From: Denitratimonas sp037478135
GTDB taxonomy: Bacteria; Pseudomonadota; Gammaproteobacteria; Xanthomonadales; Xanthomonadaceae
Length of the DNA: 64,000 nt
Direction: 5' to 3'
Assembly (NCBI RefSeq): GCF_037478135.1
Contig: NZ_JBBHDV010000008.1
Location: 62,001 to 126,000 of the forward strand
The position numbers and the translations under genes are program-made. Under the pieces are notes generated by a model. It did no database searches. It saw only the letters and a program-made list of their open reading frames with translations, and was not told where the DNA came from. Positions within the stretch are counted from its first letter, which is position 1. Every line of letters starts with the position of its first letter. Positions 38,121-47,609 of this stretch are shown one piece after another.

Positions 38121-38146
38121 GACCGCCCGGCGGTGGCCGGGCGGTC
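38121..38146 (-). terminator. hairpin after the giant repeat-protein gene
   Basis: GACCGCCCGGC and GCCGGGCGGTC form a perfect 11-bp stem with a 4-base loop, 33 bases past the stop codon. No T run follows, so it may act with Rho or as a 3' stabiliser. Confidence 0.55.
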
Positions 38147-38178
38147 CTCGGTTCAGCTTGCGGGAAACCGCTTCAGCC

Positions 38179-41100
38179 TCAATTCCGGCGGCGCCTCACC
38201 TGCCAGCCCAAGGTCAACATCGCCAACGCAAGCACCAGCAGAGCCAACGGCGAAGCCACCGGGATCAGCAACGGCGCCAGCGGACGCAAAGGCACCGTGG
38301 CGGTGGATGAGGATTCCTCGTCCGTGGAGGTGCTGCTGACGCTGGCCGTGTTCGTGATCGGGTTCGGGCCGCTATACCAGTGCGGAACCCGCAGCGTCAC
38401 ATCGATCACGCGCGAATCGCCGGCCGCCAGCGTGCCGAGGAAACACGGGAACGGATCGCTGCAATCGCCGCTGTTGCCGACGAACTCCAATCCCGGCGGC
38501 GTCTGATCGGACACCACCACGTTCGCAACCGGCACCTGCCCGGTGTTGGTGACGATGATCGTGAACACGATATCCTCGCCCGTCCCGGCCGAGGACGGCC
38601 CGGTCTTGGCGATATCCAGCACGCCCGGCTCGACCGGGGTTTCCACCTGGCTGGGCGGCGCTTCGACCGGAGCCGGCGGATCCAGCGGATCCTGTACCGG
38701 CGGAGTACCGGCGGCGGTGGCGACGTTCAACACCTGGCCTTCGTCCACATCGGCGGGCGTGACCACATAGGCAGCCGTGGCCACCACCACCTGTCCCGGC
38801 GCCAGCGTGCCGGGCACACCCGGCCACGCGTAGGAGAGCGGGCCCAGGTCCGGGAGGTCGTCGACCACTTCAACACCGGTCAGCGTCACATCACCGGTAT
38901 TGGTCAGCGTGAAGCTGTAGTCGATGGTGTCACCCGCCCCGTAAGGCCCGCTGGATGTCACCGCCTTGACCAGTTCCAGCCCCGGATTCTGTGCAATCGG
39001 CGTGGTGGTGCTGTCCTGGTCGTCGGCCGAACCACCATCCGGCGTCGTGCCAGAAGCGGTGGCGATATTGGCGTATTCACCTGCTTCCACATCGGCAGGC
39101 TGGACTTCATAGCTGGCGGTACAAGTCAGCACATCGCCCGGTGCCAATATGGCCGGCAGGGATGGCGTGCAGGTGCCCATCACCGCCCCGGCATCGGTAA
39201 TCGACACGTTAGTCAGCGTCACATCACCGCTGTTGGTCGCCACCAGCTGATACGTGATCGTGCTGCCGGCGCTGTACGGGCCAGTCGACGTCACCGTCTT
39301 GACCAACTCCAACGCCGGGGCCTGGGCAACCGGAGTGGTCACCGCGTCGTTGTCGGTGACCGTCGTGCTGTCCGGTGCGGTACCCGAAGCCGAAGCCGCG
39401 TTGATGTACTCACCCGCTTCGACATCCGCAGGTTGAACCTCGTAGCTGGCGGCGCAGGTCAGCGCATCGCCTGGCGCCAATGTGGCCGGCTGGGATGGCG
39501 TGCAGGCTCCGAGTGTTGCACCAGCATCCGTGATCGACACATTGCTCAGCGTCACGTCACCCGCGTTGGTCGCCACCAGCGAGTATTCGATGACATCGCC
39601 AGCGGAATACGGGCCAGTCGACGTCACCGTCTTGACCAACTCCAACGCCGGGGCCTGGGCAACCGGAGTGGTCACCGCGTCGTTGTCGGTGACCGGCGTG
39701 TTGTCCGGTGCGGTGCCGACGACCGAAGCGGCGTTGGTGTAATCACCCGCTTCGACATCCGCAGACTGGACTTCGTACGCAGCGGAACAGCTCAGCGCAT
39801 CGCCCGGAGCCAGCGTGACCGGCTGGGCCGGTGTACACGTTCCAAGCGTCGCGCCAGTGTCGGAAATGGTCACTCCAGACAGTGTCACGTCGCCGCTGTT
39901 GGTCGCTACCAGCGAGTACTCGATCACATCGCCGGCCGAGTACGGGCCGGTAGATGTCACGGTCTTGACCAGCTCCAGGCCGGGCGCCTGGGCAACCGGC
40001 GTGGTCACCGTATCGTTGTCGATGACCGGCGTGTTATCCGGCGCGGTACCCGAAGCCGAAGCCGCGTTGATGTACTCACCCGACTCCACATCCGCAGGCA
40101 GCACTTGGTAGCTGGCGGCGCAGGTCAGCGCATCGCCTGGCGCCAATGTGGCCGGCTGGGATGGCGTGCAGGCTCCGAGTGTTGCACCAGCATCCGTGAT
40201 CGACACATTGCTCAGCGTCACGTCACCCGCGTTGGTCGCCACCAGTGAATATTCGATGACATCGCCAGCGGAATACGGGCCAGTCGACGTCACCGTCTTC
40301 ACCAAATCCAGAGCCGGAGCCTGGGCAATCGGTGTGTTCACCGCATCGTTGCCGGTGACCGGTGTGTTGTCCGGTGCGGTGCCGGCGGCCGAAGCGGCGT
40401 TGGTGTAATCACCCGCTTCGACATCCGCAGACTGGACTTCGTACGCAGCGGAACAGCTCAGCGCATCGCCCGGAGCCAGCGTGACCGGCTGGGCCGGTGT
40501 ACACGTTCCAAGCGTCGCGCCAGTGTCGGAAATGGTCACTCCAGACAGTGTCACGTCGCCGCTGTTGGTCGCTACCAGCGAGTACTCGATCACATCGCCG
40601 GCCGAGTACGGGCCAGTCGACGTCACCGTCTTCACTAGATCCAGAGCCGGTGCCTGGGCAACCGGCGTGGTCACCGTATCGTTGTCGATGACCGGCGTGT
40701 TATCCGGCGCGGTACCCGAAGCCGAAGCCGCGTTGATGTACTCACCCGACTCCACATCCGCAGGCAGCACTTGGTAGCTGGCGGCGCAGGTCAGCGCATC
40801 GCCTGGCGCCAATGTGGCCGGCTGGGATGGCGTGCAGGCTCCGAGTGTTGCACCAGCATCCGTGATCGACACATTGCTCAGCGTCACGTCACCCGCGTTG
40901 GTCGCCACCAGGGAGTACTCGATCACATCGCCGGCCGAGTACGGGCCGGTAGATGTCACGGTCTTGACCAGCTCCAGGCCGGGCGCCTGGGCAATCGGTG
41001 TGTTCACCGCATCGTTGTCGTTGACCGGCGTGTTGTCCGGAGCAGTGCCCGAAGCCGAAGCGGCGTTGGTGTAATCACCGGCCTCAACATCGCCAGGCTG

Positions 41101-44100
41101 TACTTCGTACGTCGCGCTACAGCTCAGTGCCGCACCCGGAACCAGCGTCGCCGGCTGCACAGGCGCGCAGGTTCCAAGCGTTGCACCTGCATCCGAAATC
41201 GACACATTGGTCAACGTCACGTCGCCCGTGTTGGTCGCAACAAGCTGGTACGTGATCGTGCTGCCGACGCTGTACGGCCCAGTGGACGTCACAGTCTTCG
41301 CCAGTTCCAGCGCTGGTTCCTGCATGATCAGCGTTGTCACCGTGTCGGTGTCGCTTACCGGCGTGTCATCCGGCGCGTTGCCGCTGGCGGTGGCGATATT
41401 GGTCACCTGCCCAGCATTGGCGTCCTCCAATCCGACGGTGTAGTTCACCGGGCCACAGGACGCCACTTCGGTCGGGGCAAGGGTTGAGGGCGTGCAGCTG
41501 ATGGCACCACCGAGCAGCGGATCGTTGACCGAGACGCCGGTCAGGCTGACGTTGCCGGTGTTGGTCACGCTGAAGCCGTAGCTGATCTGGTCACCGTACG
41601 AATACGGTCCGCTGGAGGTGACGCTCTTGACCAGTTCCAGCGCAGGCGTCTGGATCGGATGCGATGTCGCACACACGCCCGGTGCCGAACACGCCGGATC
41701 GACGCCCGGCTGCGCACCGCCGGAGGCCGTCACCACGTTCTGCACAACGCCGGTGGCCCCGGCATCAACCTGCGCTTGGTACTGGAATACATACGGGCTG
41801 CCGGCCGGTGTTGCGCCGCCCGCCAGGGTGCAACGCACACCACCGGCGCTGGCGACACAGCCTACCGGCAAGGAGGCGGGCAAAAGCGTCAGGCCGGGGC
41901 CGAACGCATCCTCCAGCAGCACATCACCCAGGGTCGCGGCGTTGGCCACCTGCACAGTCAGCGTATAGGTGATGATCTGCCCGGCCCCCACGAATTCGCC
42001 ACTGGCCGGATTGGCACTCTTGGAATAGGTGACCAGCGGTGCCGGCAGCACAGTGAGATCGGCCTGCGCCGGATCCGGGTTGTTGCCCAGATCGGTCGCC
42101 AGACCACCGGCCGGGATGGTGTTGGTGAACGTGCCCGGTGTATCGCCGGTGACCGGCGCGGTGATCGTGCACGAGCCCGGCGTGCCGCCCGGAATCTGGG
42201 CGCCGGTCTGCAGCGAGATGGCCGAGCCACCAGCCGTGCCGGCAACGGTGCCGACGCAGGTGGTGACCGGCGCGCCGGTGAGCGTGACGCCAGCCGGCAG
42301 GGTGTCGACCAGGTCGGCGGTCAAGGTCGCAACACCGGCATTGGCATTGGTCAGGGTGATGGTCAGCGTGCTGCTGCCACCCACACCGATGCTGGCAGGA
42401 TCGAACTGCTTGGCCACCGCCGGCGCTGTGCTCGAAGGCACGGTGACCGTGGCCGGGCACGGCGTGGTGCAGGTTTCAGTGGCACTGGCGCTGGCCGTGT
42501 TCTCCACCGGATTGGGGGGTGTGCTCTCTACCTGGGCGCTGATCGCCCACGTCACCTGGCCACCAACCGGCAGACTGGCGAGGGTCTCGTTCAAGGCGCC
42601 AGTGCCGCTGGCCGCCGGGCAGGTGGCACCGCTGCTGGCGGTACAGGTCCAGGTGAAGCCGGTCAGGCCGGCCGGTACCGGGTCGGTCACGATCACATTG
42701 CTGAGCGGAATGTTGCCGGTGTTGGCAACGGTGACCGTGTAGCTGGCACTGCCGCCTGGAATCAGCAGGGTGTCAGGGCTGGTCTTGGTGATTTCCAGCG
42801 CCGGCACCATGGCAACGATGTCGGTTTGTGTGCTGGAGCTGTTGTTGCCCGGATCGGTGTCGTTCACGCCCGGCGGCACGGCCACCGTGGCGGTATTGGT
42901 GATGCCCACACCCAGGGTGCTGGCCGTGCCTTCCACGACCAGGGTGCAGTTACCGCCCGGCGCGATGATGGTGACCGTGCCGGACAGCGTATTGCCGCTC
43001 AATCCGTAGCTGCCCAGGGTGCACTCCGGCGAGGTGCTGCCGCCGGCGCTGACAATCGACAGCGTCGAGAACTGGGCCGGAATGATGTCGGTGAAGGTGG
43101 CGCCGGTCACAGTGGCCGGGCCGTTGTTGCCGATGACGATGCTGAACTGGACGGTATCGCCATGGAACACGGTCAGCGGTCCGGACTGGAAGGCGCCACT
43201 GGTGCCCGGCCGCTGGCTCTTGCCGATCTGCAGATCGGCATTGAGCGGCACCGGGTCGATGGCGCAACCCAGGTACGGCGCCATGTGCGCCGAGCATTCC
43301 TGCGCGGTGGCCGGTGTGATGCCGGTCGCGCCCGGCAGACCCGGATCACCGCCGCCACCCACCTGGGCGCGGTTGACCAGCGGGTTGCTGGCATCGGCCT
43401 CCACCTGCGCGGTGTAGGTGATGGTGGTGCTGGCACCGGCGGCCAGCGCCGTGCCGCTATTGCAGGTCAGGAAACCCGGCGCCGGCGTGGCCGTGAAATC
43501 GCAGCTGAAACCGCCGCTGGTGAAACTGCTGCTGCCGACATAGGTCATGCCCGGCGGAATCACGTCGACGACACGGATCTGGCCGCTGCTGGCATTGCCA
43601 CCGCTGTTGCTGACGACCAGATTGAAGCTGATCGTGTCGCCCGGGCCCGCCGCCTGCGGATCCGGATGCGATTTGGCCAGGCGGATCTGCGGCTGCGCCA
43701 CCGGCACGTTGATATCCAGCGCACAGCCCGGGCCGACGTTGATGCCGGTGCAGTCGGTACCGACCTGGCCCGGCGTGGGCATGCCCGGCAGCAGATCCGG
43801 ATCACCGCCACCGCCGATGCGGCCCTTGTTGATGTACTGCAGGCTCGGGTTGGCGCCGTTGACGTTGGCCACCAGCGAGAAGGTGCTGCTGTCGCCAACC
43901 GGAATCACGGCAGTACTCTGGCAGGTGGCCGAATCATTGTCCTCGCGCACGCAGGTCCAGTCGGCGCCATCGGCGCCGCCCTTGACCAGCGGATTGGACC
44001 AGGTCATCGGCGCCGGCAGTTCGTCGCGGAAGTGGATCGTGCCGACCGAATCGGCATCACCACTGTTGCGCACGGTGAAGTGGTAGGTGGTCTGGCCGTT

Positions 44101-46761
44101 CACCGGCATCGAGTTCTGATGGTCGGTCTTCTCCAGCGTCAACTGCACGCGGCGCACCGGATCGGTGACCGAGGCGCAGCCGGTGAGCGTACTGCTGGCG
44201 TTGTCGGCCGGCGCAACCGGTGCCGGGCAGGCCTGGGCATCACCAGCACCAGGCAGGCCCGGCTTGGCCGGATCGCCGCCGCCGCCGGCAATGGCACGGT
44301 TGGTGACGGAAGTCGGCGCATCGGCGTCGACAGTGATGGTGAAGCTGATCGTGGCGCTGGCGCCCACGGCCAGCACCGCGCTGCTGTTGCACTCGACCAC
44401 GCCGGCGGCATGGCTGCAGCTGAAGCCGCCGGTGGTGGTGAAGCCGCTGTCGAAGCTGACGCCATCGGGCAGCACGTCGACGATGCGGATCGGGCCGCTG
44501 GTCGGTGCCGAACCCAGGTTGGTCAGGGTCAGCGTGTACTGGCCGCTGCCACCGGCCAGCAGGGTGCCGGCATTGGCCTTTTTCAGACTGAGGAACGGCG
44601 CTTCAACGATATCGATATCGATCGCACAGCCCGGCGCGACATCATTGTCGATGCAGGCGCCGGTATTGCCCGGCGTCGGTATCGGCTTGTTCGGGTCGCC
44701 ACCGCCGCCGACGCGGCCCCGGTTGATGATCGCCGTGCCGGAAGGTGCATCGACGATCGCGGTGAAGTTGAACGTGCTGGTGCCACCGGCCGGAATCACG
44801 GTGTTGCTGGTGCAGGTGAGCACGTCGCTGGCGGCCAGGCAACTCCAGTCGCCGGCCTGCGGACCGGCCAGCGGCACCGGGCCGTCGGCCACGGTCAGCT
44901 GCGGCGGCAGCACGTCCACCACGGTGATCGGGCCGGTGGTCGGCACCACCGAGGTGTTGCTGACGCTCAGGGTGTAGGTGGTGCTGCCCGAGGTCAGCAG
45001 CACATCGATACCGTTGTCCTTGCTCAGGCGCAGGTCCGGTTCACACTGGGCGCCTGGCGGCACACCGGGAGTATCCGGCGCCATGAAGGTGGCAATGCCG
45101 CCGTTGTGGCCGAACGAACCATAGGTATCGGTGGCACCGTTGGTGGAGCGGCCGGGTTGGCCGCCATCGACATTGGCGTTGACGATCATCGAGTTCGGCG
45201 AAAACACCACGAAGCCGCCGCCACCGCCGCCGCCGGGGCCATGACGCTCAACCAATCCTGCATTGCTGCCGGCCCAGGCGTTGCCGCCATCACCGCCGCG
45301 AGCATCAACGGTGGCATGGCCGCCTTCCTGGGTGTAGAGCACCACCGAACCACCGGCACCGCCGCCACCGGCGGCATCGTTGCGCACGTTGTAGCCGTGG
45401 CCGCCGCGCACGTCGATGACGCCCGTGCCTTCGATGCTGCGCGCACGCAGGATGACGATGCCGCCACCGCTGGCGCCGGAGGAGCAGATGCCAGCCCCGA
45501 AAGTGGAACCACTGGCGCCACCGCCGGAGCTTGTGCCACAGGCGATGCCGTTATTCTCGTGCCAGGCTGCGTCATCGGTGCCGTCGTTGTTGCCGCCGGA
45601 ACCGCCGCCACCGCCCATCAGCACGCGGCTGAAGCTGATCTGGCTGGCGTAACCGGCACCACCACGGCCATTGGTGTCATTGAGCGGCGCATCCCAGGGA
45701 CGGCCGCCAAGCCCGCCCGGCGCGTGGTTGCCACCACCGCCGCCGCCGGCGTTGCGAATATTGGCCGCCGTACCGGGCGAATAGGTGCCCTCGGTTCCAC
45801 CCCCACCGGCATTGCCCGGCGCACCACGGGCGCGGTCGCCCTGCGGATAGCCCTGAACGCCATTGTCCACCCGCACCAGGTGGCCGGTGGTGGTCACGGC
45901 CAGGCCGAAGTTGTTGGTCTTGCGGGCCAGATAGCGCGGCGTGCCGGCGATGCCCTCGCCCTTGCCGCCGTGGGCGGTGGTGGCGGCGGTGGTGCCGCCG
46001 ACCTGGCGCCAGGGCAGATCGTTGCTGGCCTGGCTGCCCTGGAAGCCGGCGCCGCCACGGAAACCGCGCCCGGCCAGGAACACGGCCCGGTTGGCAATGC
46101 CCTCGACGGTGGCCGAGCCCAGGGTGAGGGTGCCGCTGGCATCGACGGCGACAACGCCGCCGCTGTTGCCATCCCACGGCGGCGCCACCACGCCAGCCAT
46201 GGTTACCGAGCTGTACTGCGGCACCCGGATCACCTGGTAGCTGCGGCGCCCGCGCGAGGTGGTGGCATTGGCCTGGGTGTAGGTGTAGGTGAGTGCCGGC
46301 TGGAAGCTGATGGTGGCACCGGCGGCGCCGCCATTGCTGGCGCGCACGAACTCGTGCCGGCCGGCGTTATCCATTGTTGTCGTGCCCGAGCCGGTGCCCG
46401 TGCCGCTGCCGTAGTTGGCATTGTTGGCAGAGTTGATCTGGCCATCCTGCATCTGGATCACCAGCAGCAGGTCGCCGGCCTGGATGTTGCCGGCGGCACT
46501 GCCGGTGTTGCGCGCGCCCAGGGTCAGTTGGGTGGCGCCGGCCGGCAGCGTGTCCGAACCCGCGTAATAGGTGTTGACGACACCGCCGACGTTGCCATTC
46601 CCATCATTGCCGGGAATACCGCACATCACCTGGGCGGAAGCAATTGCTGGCAGACCGAGCAACGCAAGTGTCACCAGGAAGATCAGAGCGATACGACTTG
46701 ACCAGCCGGTGGCGCAGCGCGGCGATTCCACCAGTGCGGTGGAAACAGTGAAGTAAGACAT
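38179..46761 (-). CDS. giant secreted repeat protein (DUF11/DUF7507-like domains)
   Basis: 2860 residues from the ATG at 46761, which opens a long signal peptide ending in AIASA near residue 43. Residues about 45-570 are glycine-rich with beta-strand-like repeats (GGGGGSGG, GGHATVDARGGDGG). From about 575 come DUF11-type beta-sandwich domains, each starting like LSLKKANAGTLLAGGSGQYT. Residues about 1718-2610 are near-identical 111-residue units containing LVKTVTSTGPYSAGDVIEYS, NAASASGTAPDNTPV and conserved cysteines. The C-terminus is a hydrophobic helix plus RRRRN, like an exosortase-type (IPTL/PEP-CTERM) sorting tail but without the exact motif. Probably a surface adhesin or sheath protein; inference. 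Single-gene unit. Confidence 0.85.
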   Translation of the reverse strand: MSYFTVSTALVESPRCATGWSSRIALIFLVTLALLGLPAIASAQVMCGIPGNDGNGNVGGVVNTYYAGSDTLPAGATQLTLGARNTGSAAGNIQAGDLLLVIQMQDGQINSANNANYGSGTGTGSGTTTMDNAGRHEFVRASNGGAAGATISFQPALTYTYTQANATTSRGRRSYQVIRVPQYSSVTMAGVVAPPWDGNSGGVVAVDASGTLTLGSATVEGIANRAVFLAGRGFRGGAGFQGSQASNDLPWRQVGGTTAATTAHGGKGEGIAGTPRYLARKTNNFGLAVTTTGHLVRVDNGVQGYPQGDRARGAPGNAGGGGTEGTYSPGTAANIRNAGGGGGGNHAPGGLGGRPWDAPLNDTNGRGGAGYASQISFSRVLMGGGGGSGGNNDGTDDAAWHENNGIACGTSSGGGASGSTFGAGICSSGASGGGIVILRARSIEGTGVIDVRGGHGYNVRNDAAGGGGAGGSVVLYTQEGGHATVDARGGDGGNAWAGSNAGLVERHGPGGGGGGGFVVFSPNSMIVNANVDGGQPGRSTNGATDTYGSFGHNGGIATFMAPDTPGVPPGAQCEPDLRLSKDNGIDVLLTSGSTTYTLSVSNTSVVPTTGPITVVDVLPPQLTVADGPVPLAGPQAGDWSCLAASDVLTCTSNTVIPAGGTSTFNFTAIVDAPSGTAIINRGRVGGGGDPNKPIPTPGNTGACIDNDVAPGCAIDIDIVEAPFLSLKKANAGTLLAGGSGQYTLTLTNLGSAPTSGPIRIVDVLPDGVSFDSGFTTTGGFSCSHAAGVVECNSSAVLAVGASATISFTITVDADAPTSVTNRAIAGGGGDPAKPGLPGAGDAQACPAPVAPADNASSTLTGCASVTDPVRRVQLTLEKTDHQNSMPVNGQTTYHFTVRNSGDADSVGTIHFRDELPAPMTWSNPLVKGGADGADWTCVREDNDSATCQSTAVIPVGDSSTFSLVANVNGANPSLQYINKGRIGGGGDPDLLPGMPTPGQVGTDCTGINVGPGCALDINVPVAQPQIRLAKSHPDPQAAGPGDTISFNLVVSNSGGNASSGQIRVVDVIPPGMTYVGSSSFTSGGFSCDFTATPAPGFLTCNSGTALAAGASTTITYTAQVEADASNPLVNRAQVGGGGDPGLPGATGITPATAQECSAHMAPYLGCAIDPVPLNADLQIGKSQRPGTSGAFQSGPLTVFHGDTVQFSIVIGNNGPATVTGATFTDIIPAQFSTLSIVSAGGSTSPECTLGSYGLSGNTLSGTVTIIAPGGNCTLVVEGTASTLGVGITNTATVAVPPGVNDTDPGNNSSSTQTDIVAMVPALEITKTSPDTLLIPGGSASYTVTVANTGNIPLSNVIVTDPVPAGLTGFTWTCTASSGATCPAASGTGALNETLASLPVGGQVTWAISAQVESTPPNPVENTASASATETCTTPCPATVTVPSSTAPAVAKQFDPASIGVGGSSTLTITLTNANAGVATLTADLVDTLPAGVTLTGAPVTTCVGTVAGTAGGSAISLQTGAQIPGGTPGSCTITAPVTGDTPGTFTNTIPAGGLATDLGNNPDPAQADLTVLPAPLVTYSKSANPASGEFVGAGQIITYTLTVQVANAATLGDVLLEDAFGPGLTLLPASLPVGCVASAGGVRCTLAGGATPAGSPYVFQYQAQVDAGATGVVQNVVTASGGAQPGVDPACSAPGVCATSHPIQTPALELVKSVTSSGPYSYGDQISYGFSVTNTGNVSLTGVSVNDPLLGGAISCTPSTLAPTEVASCGPVNYTVGLEDANAGQVTNIATASGNAPDDTPVSDTDTVTTLIMQEPALELAKTVTSTGPYSVGSTITYQLVATNTGDVTLTNVSISDAGATLGTCAPVQPATLVPGAALSCSATYEVQPGDVEAGDYTNAASASGTAPDNTPVNDNDAVNTPIAQAPGLELVKTVTSTGPYSAGDVIEYSLVATNAGDVTLSNVSITDAGATLGACTPSQPATLAPGDALTCAASYQVLPADVESGEYINAASASGTAPDNTPVIDNDTVTTPVAQAPALDLVKTVTSTGPYSAGDVIEYSLVATNSGDVTLSGVTISDTGATLGTCTPAQPVTLAPGDALSCSAAYEVQSADVEAGDYTNAASAAGTAPDNTPVTGNDAVNTPIAQAPALDLVKTVTSTGPYSAGDVIEYSLVATNAGDVTLSNVSITDAGATLGACTPSQPATLAPGDALTCAASYQVLPADVESGEYINAASASGTAPDNTPVIDNDTVTTPVAQAPGLELVKTVTSTGPYSAGDVIEYSLVATNSGDVTLSGVTISDTGATLGTCTPAQPVTLAPGDALSCSAAYEVQSADVEAGDYTNAASVVGTAPDNTPVTDNDAVTTPVAQAPALELVKTVTSTGPYSAGDVIEYSLVATNAGDVTLSNVSITDAGATLGACTPSQPATLAPGDALTCAASYEVQPADVEAGEYINAASASGTAPDSTTVTDNDAVTTPVAQAPALELVKTVTSTGPYSAGSTITYQLVATNSGDVTLTNVSITDAGAVMGTCTPSLPAILAPGDVLTCTASYEVQPADVEAGEYANIATASGTTPDGGSADDQDSTTTPIAQNPGLELVKAVTSSGPYGAGDTIDYSFTLTNTGDVTLTGVEVVDDLPDLGPLSYAWPGVPGTLAPGQVVVATAAYVVTPADVDEGQVLNVATAAGTPPVQDPLDPPAPVEAPPSQVETPVEPGVLDIAKTGPSSAGTGEDIVFTIIVTNTGQVPVANVVVSDQTPPGLEFVGNSGDCSDPFPCFLGTLAAGDSRVIDVTLRVPHWYSGPNPITNTASVSSTSTDEESSSTATVPLRPLAPLLIPVASPLALLVLALAMLTLGWQVRRRRN
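38836..41608 (-). repeat. tandem 333-bp (111-codon) repeats in the giant gene
   Basis: Using the Gly codon of TGPY as a marker, repeats begin at 38947, 39280, 39613, 39946, 40279, 40612, 40945 and 41278, exactly 333 bases apart, with a further unit at 41608 (330). Bases 39723-39948 are identical to 40389-40614, and 39986-40245 to 40652-40911, both at an offset of 666, showing a two-unit higher-order duplication. Confidence 0.92.
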
Positions 46762-46984
46762 GGGAGACCCTGTAGCGATAAGCGGGAGGCGGCGCACGCA
46801 AAAAGCGTGAACTGCATCTCCATATTGTATCGCCCAGGATCTGGGAAAGAAAGACAACAATTGTTGCAAGTTATTGGAAATAAAGAAAAATCATTCACAT
46901 TTTTTATGAGTAAGTGACAAGTTTTGTCAGCAGGTGCCCGACCCGCAGTCACGGGCCTACAATGAAGTCCTTACCCCGCCACCC
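46762..46984. promoter_or_regulatory. AT-rich divergent control region with three palindromes
   Basis: The 223 bases between the giant gene and the membrane-protein gene are clearly more AT-rich than the window. Palindromes: CCCAG-GAT-CTGGG (46833-46845), CAACAATTGTTG (46855-46866) and TGACAA-GTT-TTGTCA (46915-46929). A TACAAT -10-like hexamer on the minus strand overlaps the sequence just right of 46825, so the first two palindromes would flank a giant-gene promoter. The binding proteins are unknown. Confidence 0.5.
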
Positions 46985-47590
46985 ATGTGGACCGCCATGC
47001 CCGCTCCGTTCCGCCACCAGATCGCCATCCTTTCCACTTTGGTGCTGGTGATGATCCTCACCCGCGCGCACCATTTCGCGGCGATCACCGATGCCTCGTG
47101 GGCGGTGTTCTTCGTCGCCGGCTTCTACCTGCGGGCGCATTGGCGCTGGGCGTTCCCGCTACTGATCGCAGTCGCGGTGGCGGTGGACTGGTATGTGATC
47201 CAGCGCAGCGGCATCACGCTGTGGAGCCACTACTGCATGTCGCCGGCCTACTGGTGCCTGTTGCCGGCCTATGCGGCGCTGTGGCTGGGCGGCGTCTGGC
47301 TGGCGCGACACGATGCCGGGCTGCGCTGGAAGACGCTGGCTGCGTTGGCGGTCATCCTGCCGCTGTCCGTCAGCCTGTGCTTCCTGATCTCCAACGCCAG
47401 CTTCTACTGGCTCAGCGATGTTGTCGCGGCGCCCAGCATGGACGGATGGCTGGCCAATTTCGGGCACTGGTACCTGCCCTTCCTGAAGGTCACGACGATG
47501 TACGTCGGCATCGCGGCACTGCTGCACGCCGCGGCGCTGGCCGTCGGGCTCGCGCGGCCGCAGGCGGATCGCATCGGCAGCGTCCACTGA
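46985..47590 (+). CDS. integral membrane protein, unknown function
   Basis: 201 residues from the ATG at 46985 (a second ATG at 46997 is equally possible). Five or six membrane helices are evident, for example HQIAILSTLVLVMILTRAHH, WAFPLLIAVAVAVDWYVI, LLPAYAALWLGGVWLA, TLAALAVILPLSVSLCFLIS and VGIAALLHAAALAVGLA. The small size and position 20 bases upstream of a cobalamin adenosyltransferase suggest a link to corrinoid uptake, for example an ECF-type or CbtA-like component. I see no motif to prove it, and no B12 riboswitch was recognised upstream. Confidence 0.7.
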   Translation: MWTAMPAPFRHQIAILSTLVLVMILTRAHHFAAITDASWAVFFVAGFYLRAHWRWAFPLLIAVAVAVDWYVIQRSGITLWSHYCMSPAYWCLLPAYAALWLGGVWLARHDAGLRWKTLAALAVILPLSVSLCFLISNASFYWLSDVVAAPSMDGWLANFGHWYLPFLKVTTMYVGIAALLHAAALAVGLARPQADRIGSVH

Positions 47591-47609
47591 CCTTTTCCGG
47601 AGCCATTCC

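Larger units (their letters stand above)
37841..38178. other. 338-base gap: carA leader and promoter, terminator of the giant gene
   Basis: No gene is seen. From right to left it holds the hairpin 38121-38146 that ends the giant gene, the candidate carA promoter at 37970-37998, and a leader with inverted repeats around CCGGACTCCGG that could allow attenuation-type control. No pyrimidine-responsive leader peptide was recognised. Confidence 0.5.

Noticed and set aside
38380..40248. 622-codon plus-strand frame over the 333-bp repeats
   Set aside because: It exists only because the repeat length is a multiple of three, so one stop-free antisense unit is repeated; no protein-like features.
38836..41608. 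CRISPR-like periodic repeats
   Set aside because: The period is 333 bp, the repeats are coding and in frame, and there are no short repeats with unique spacers.
41659..46701. 1680-codon open frame on the plus strand opposite the giant gene
   Set aside because: It mirrors the codon bias of the minus-strand gene, has Arg/Ala/Gly/His-rich composition without domains, and no promoter or ribosome-binding site; the minus-strand frame has a signal peptide and recognisable repeats.
46762..46984. Cobalamin riboswitch before the membrane protein/adenosyltransferase genes
   Set aside because: No B12-box or paired helices of the right form were seen, and the region is AT-rich with simple palindromes instead.
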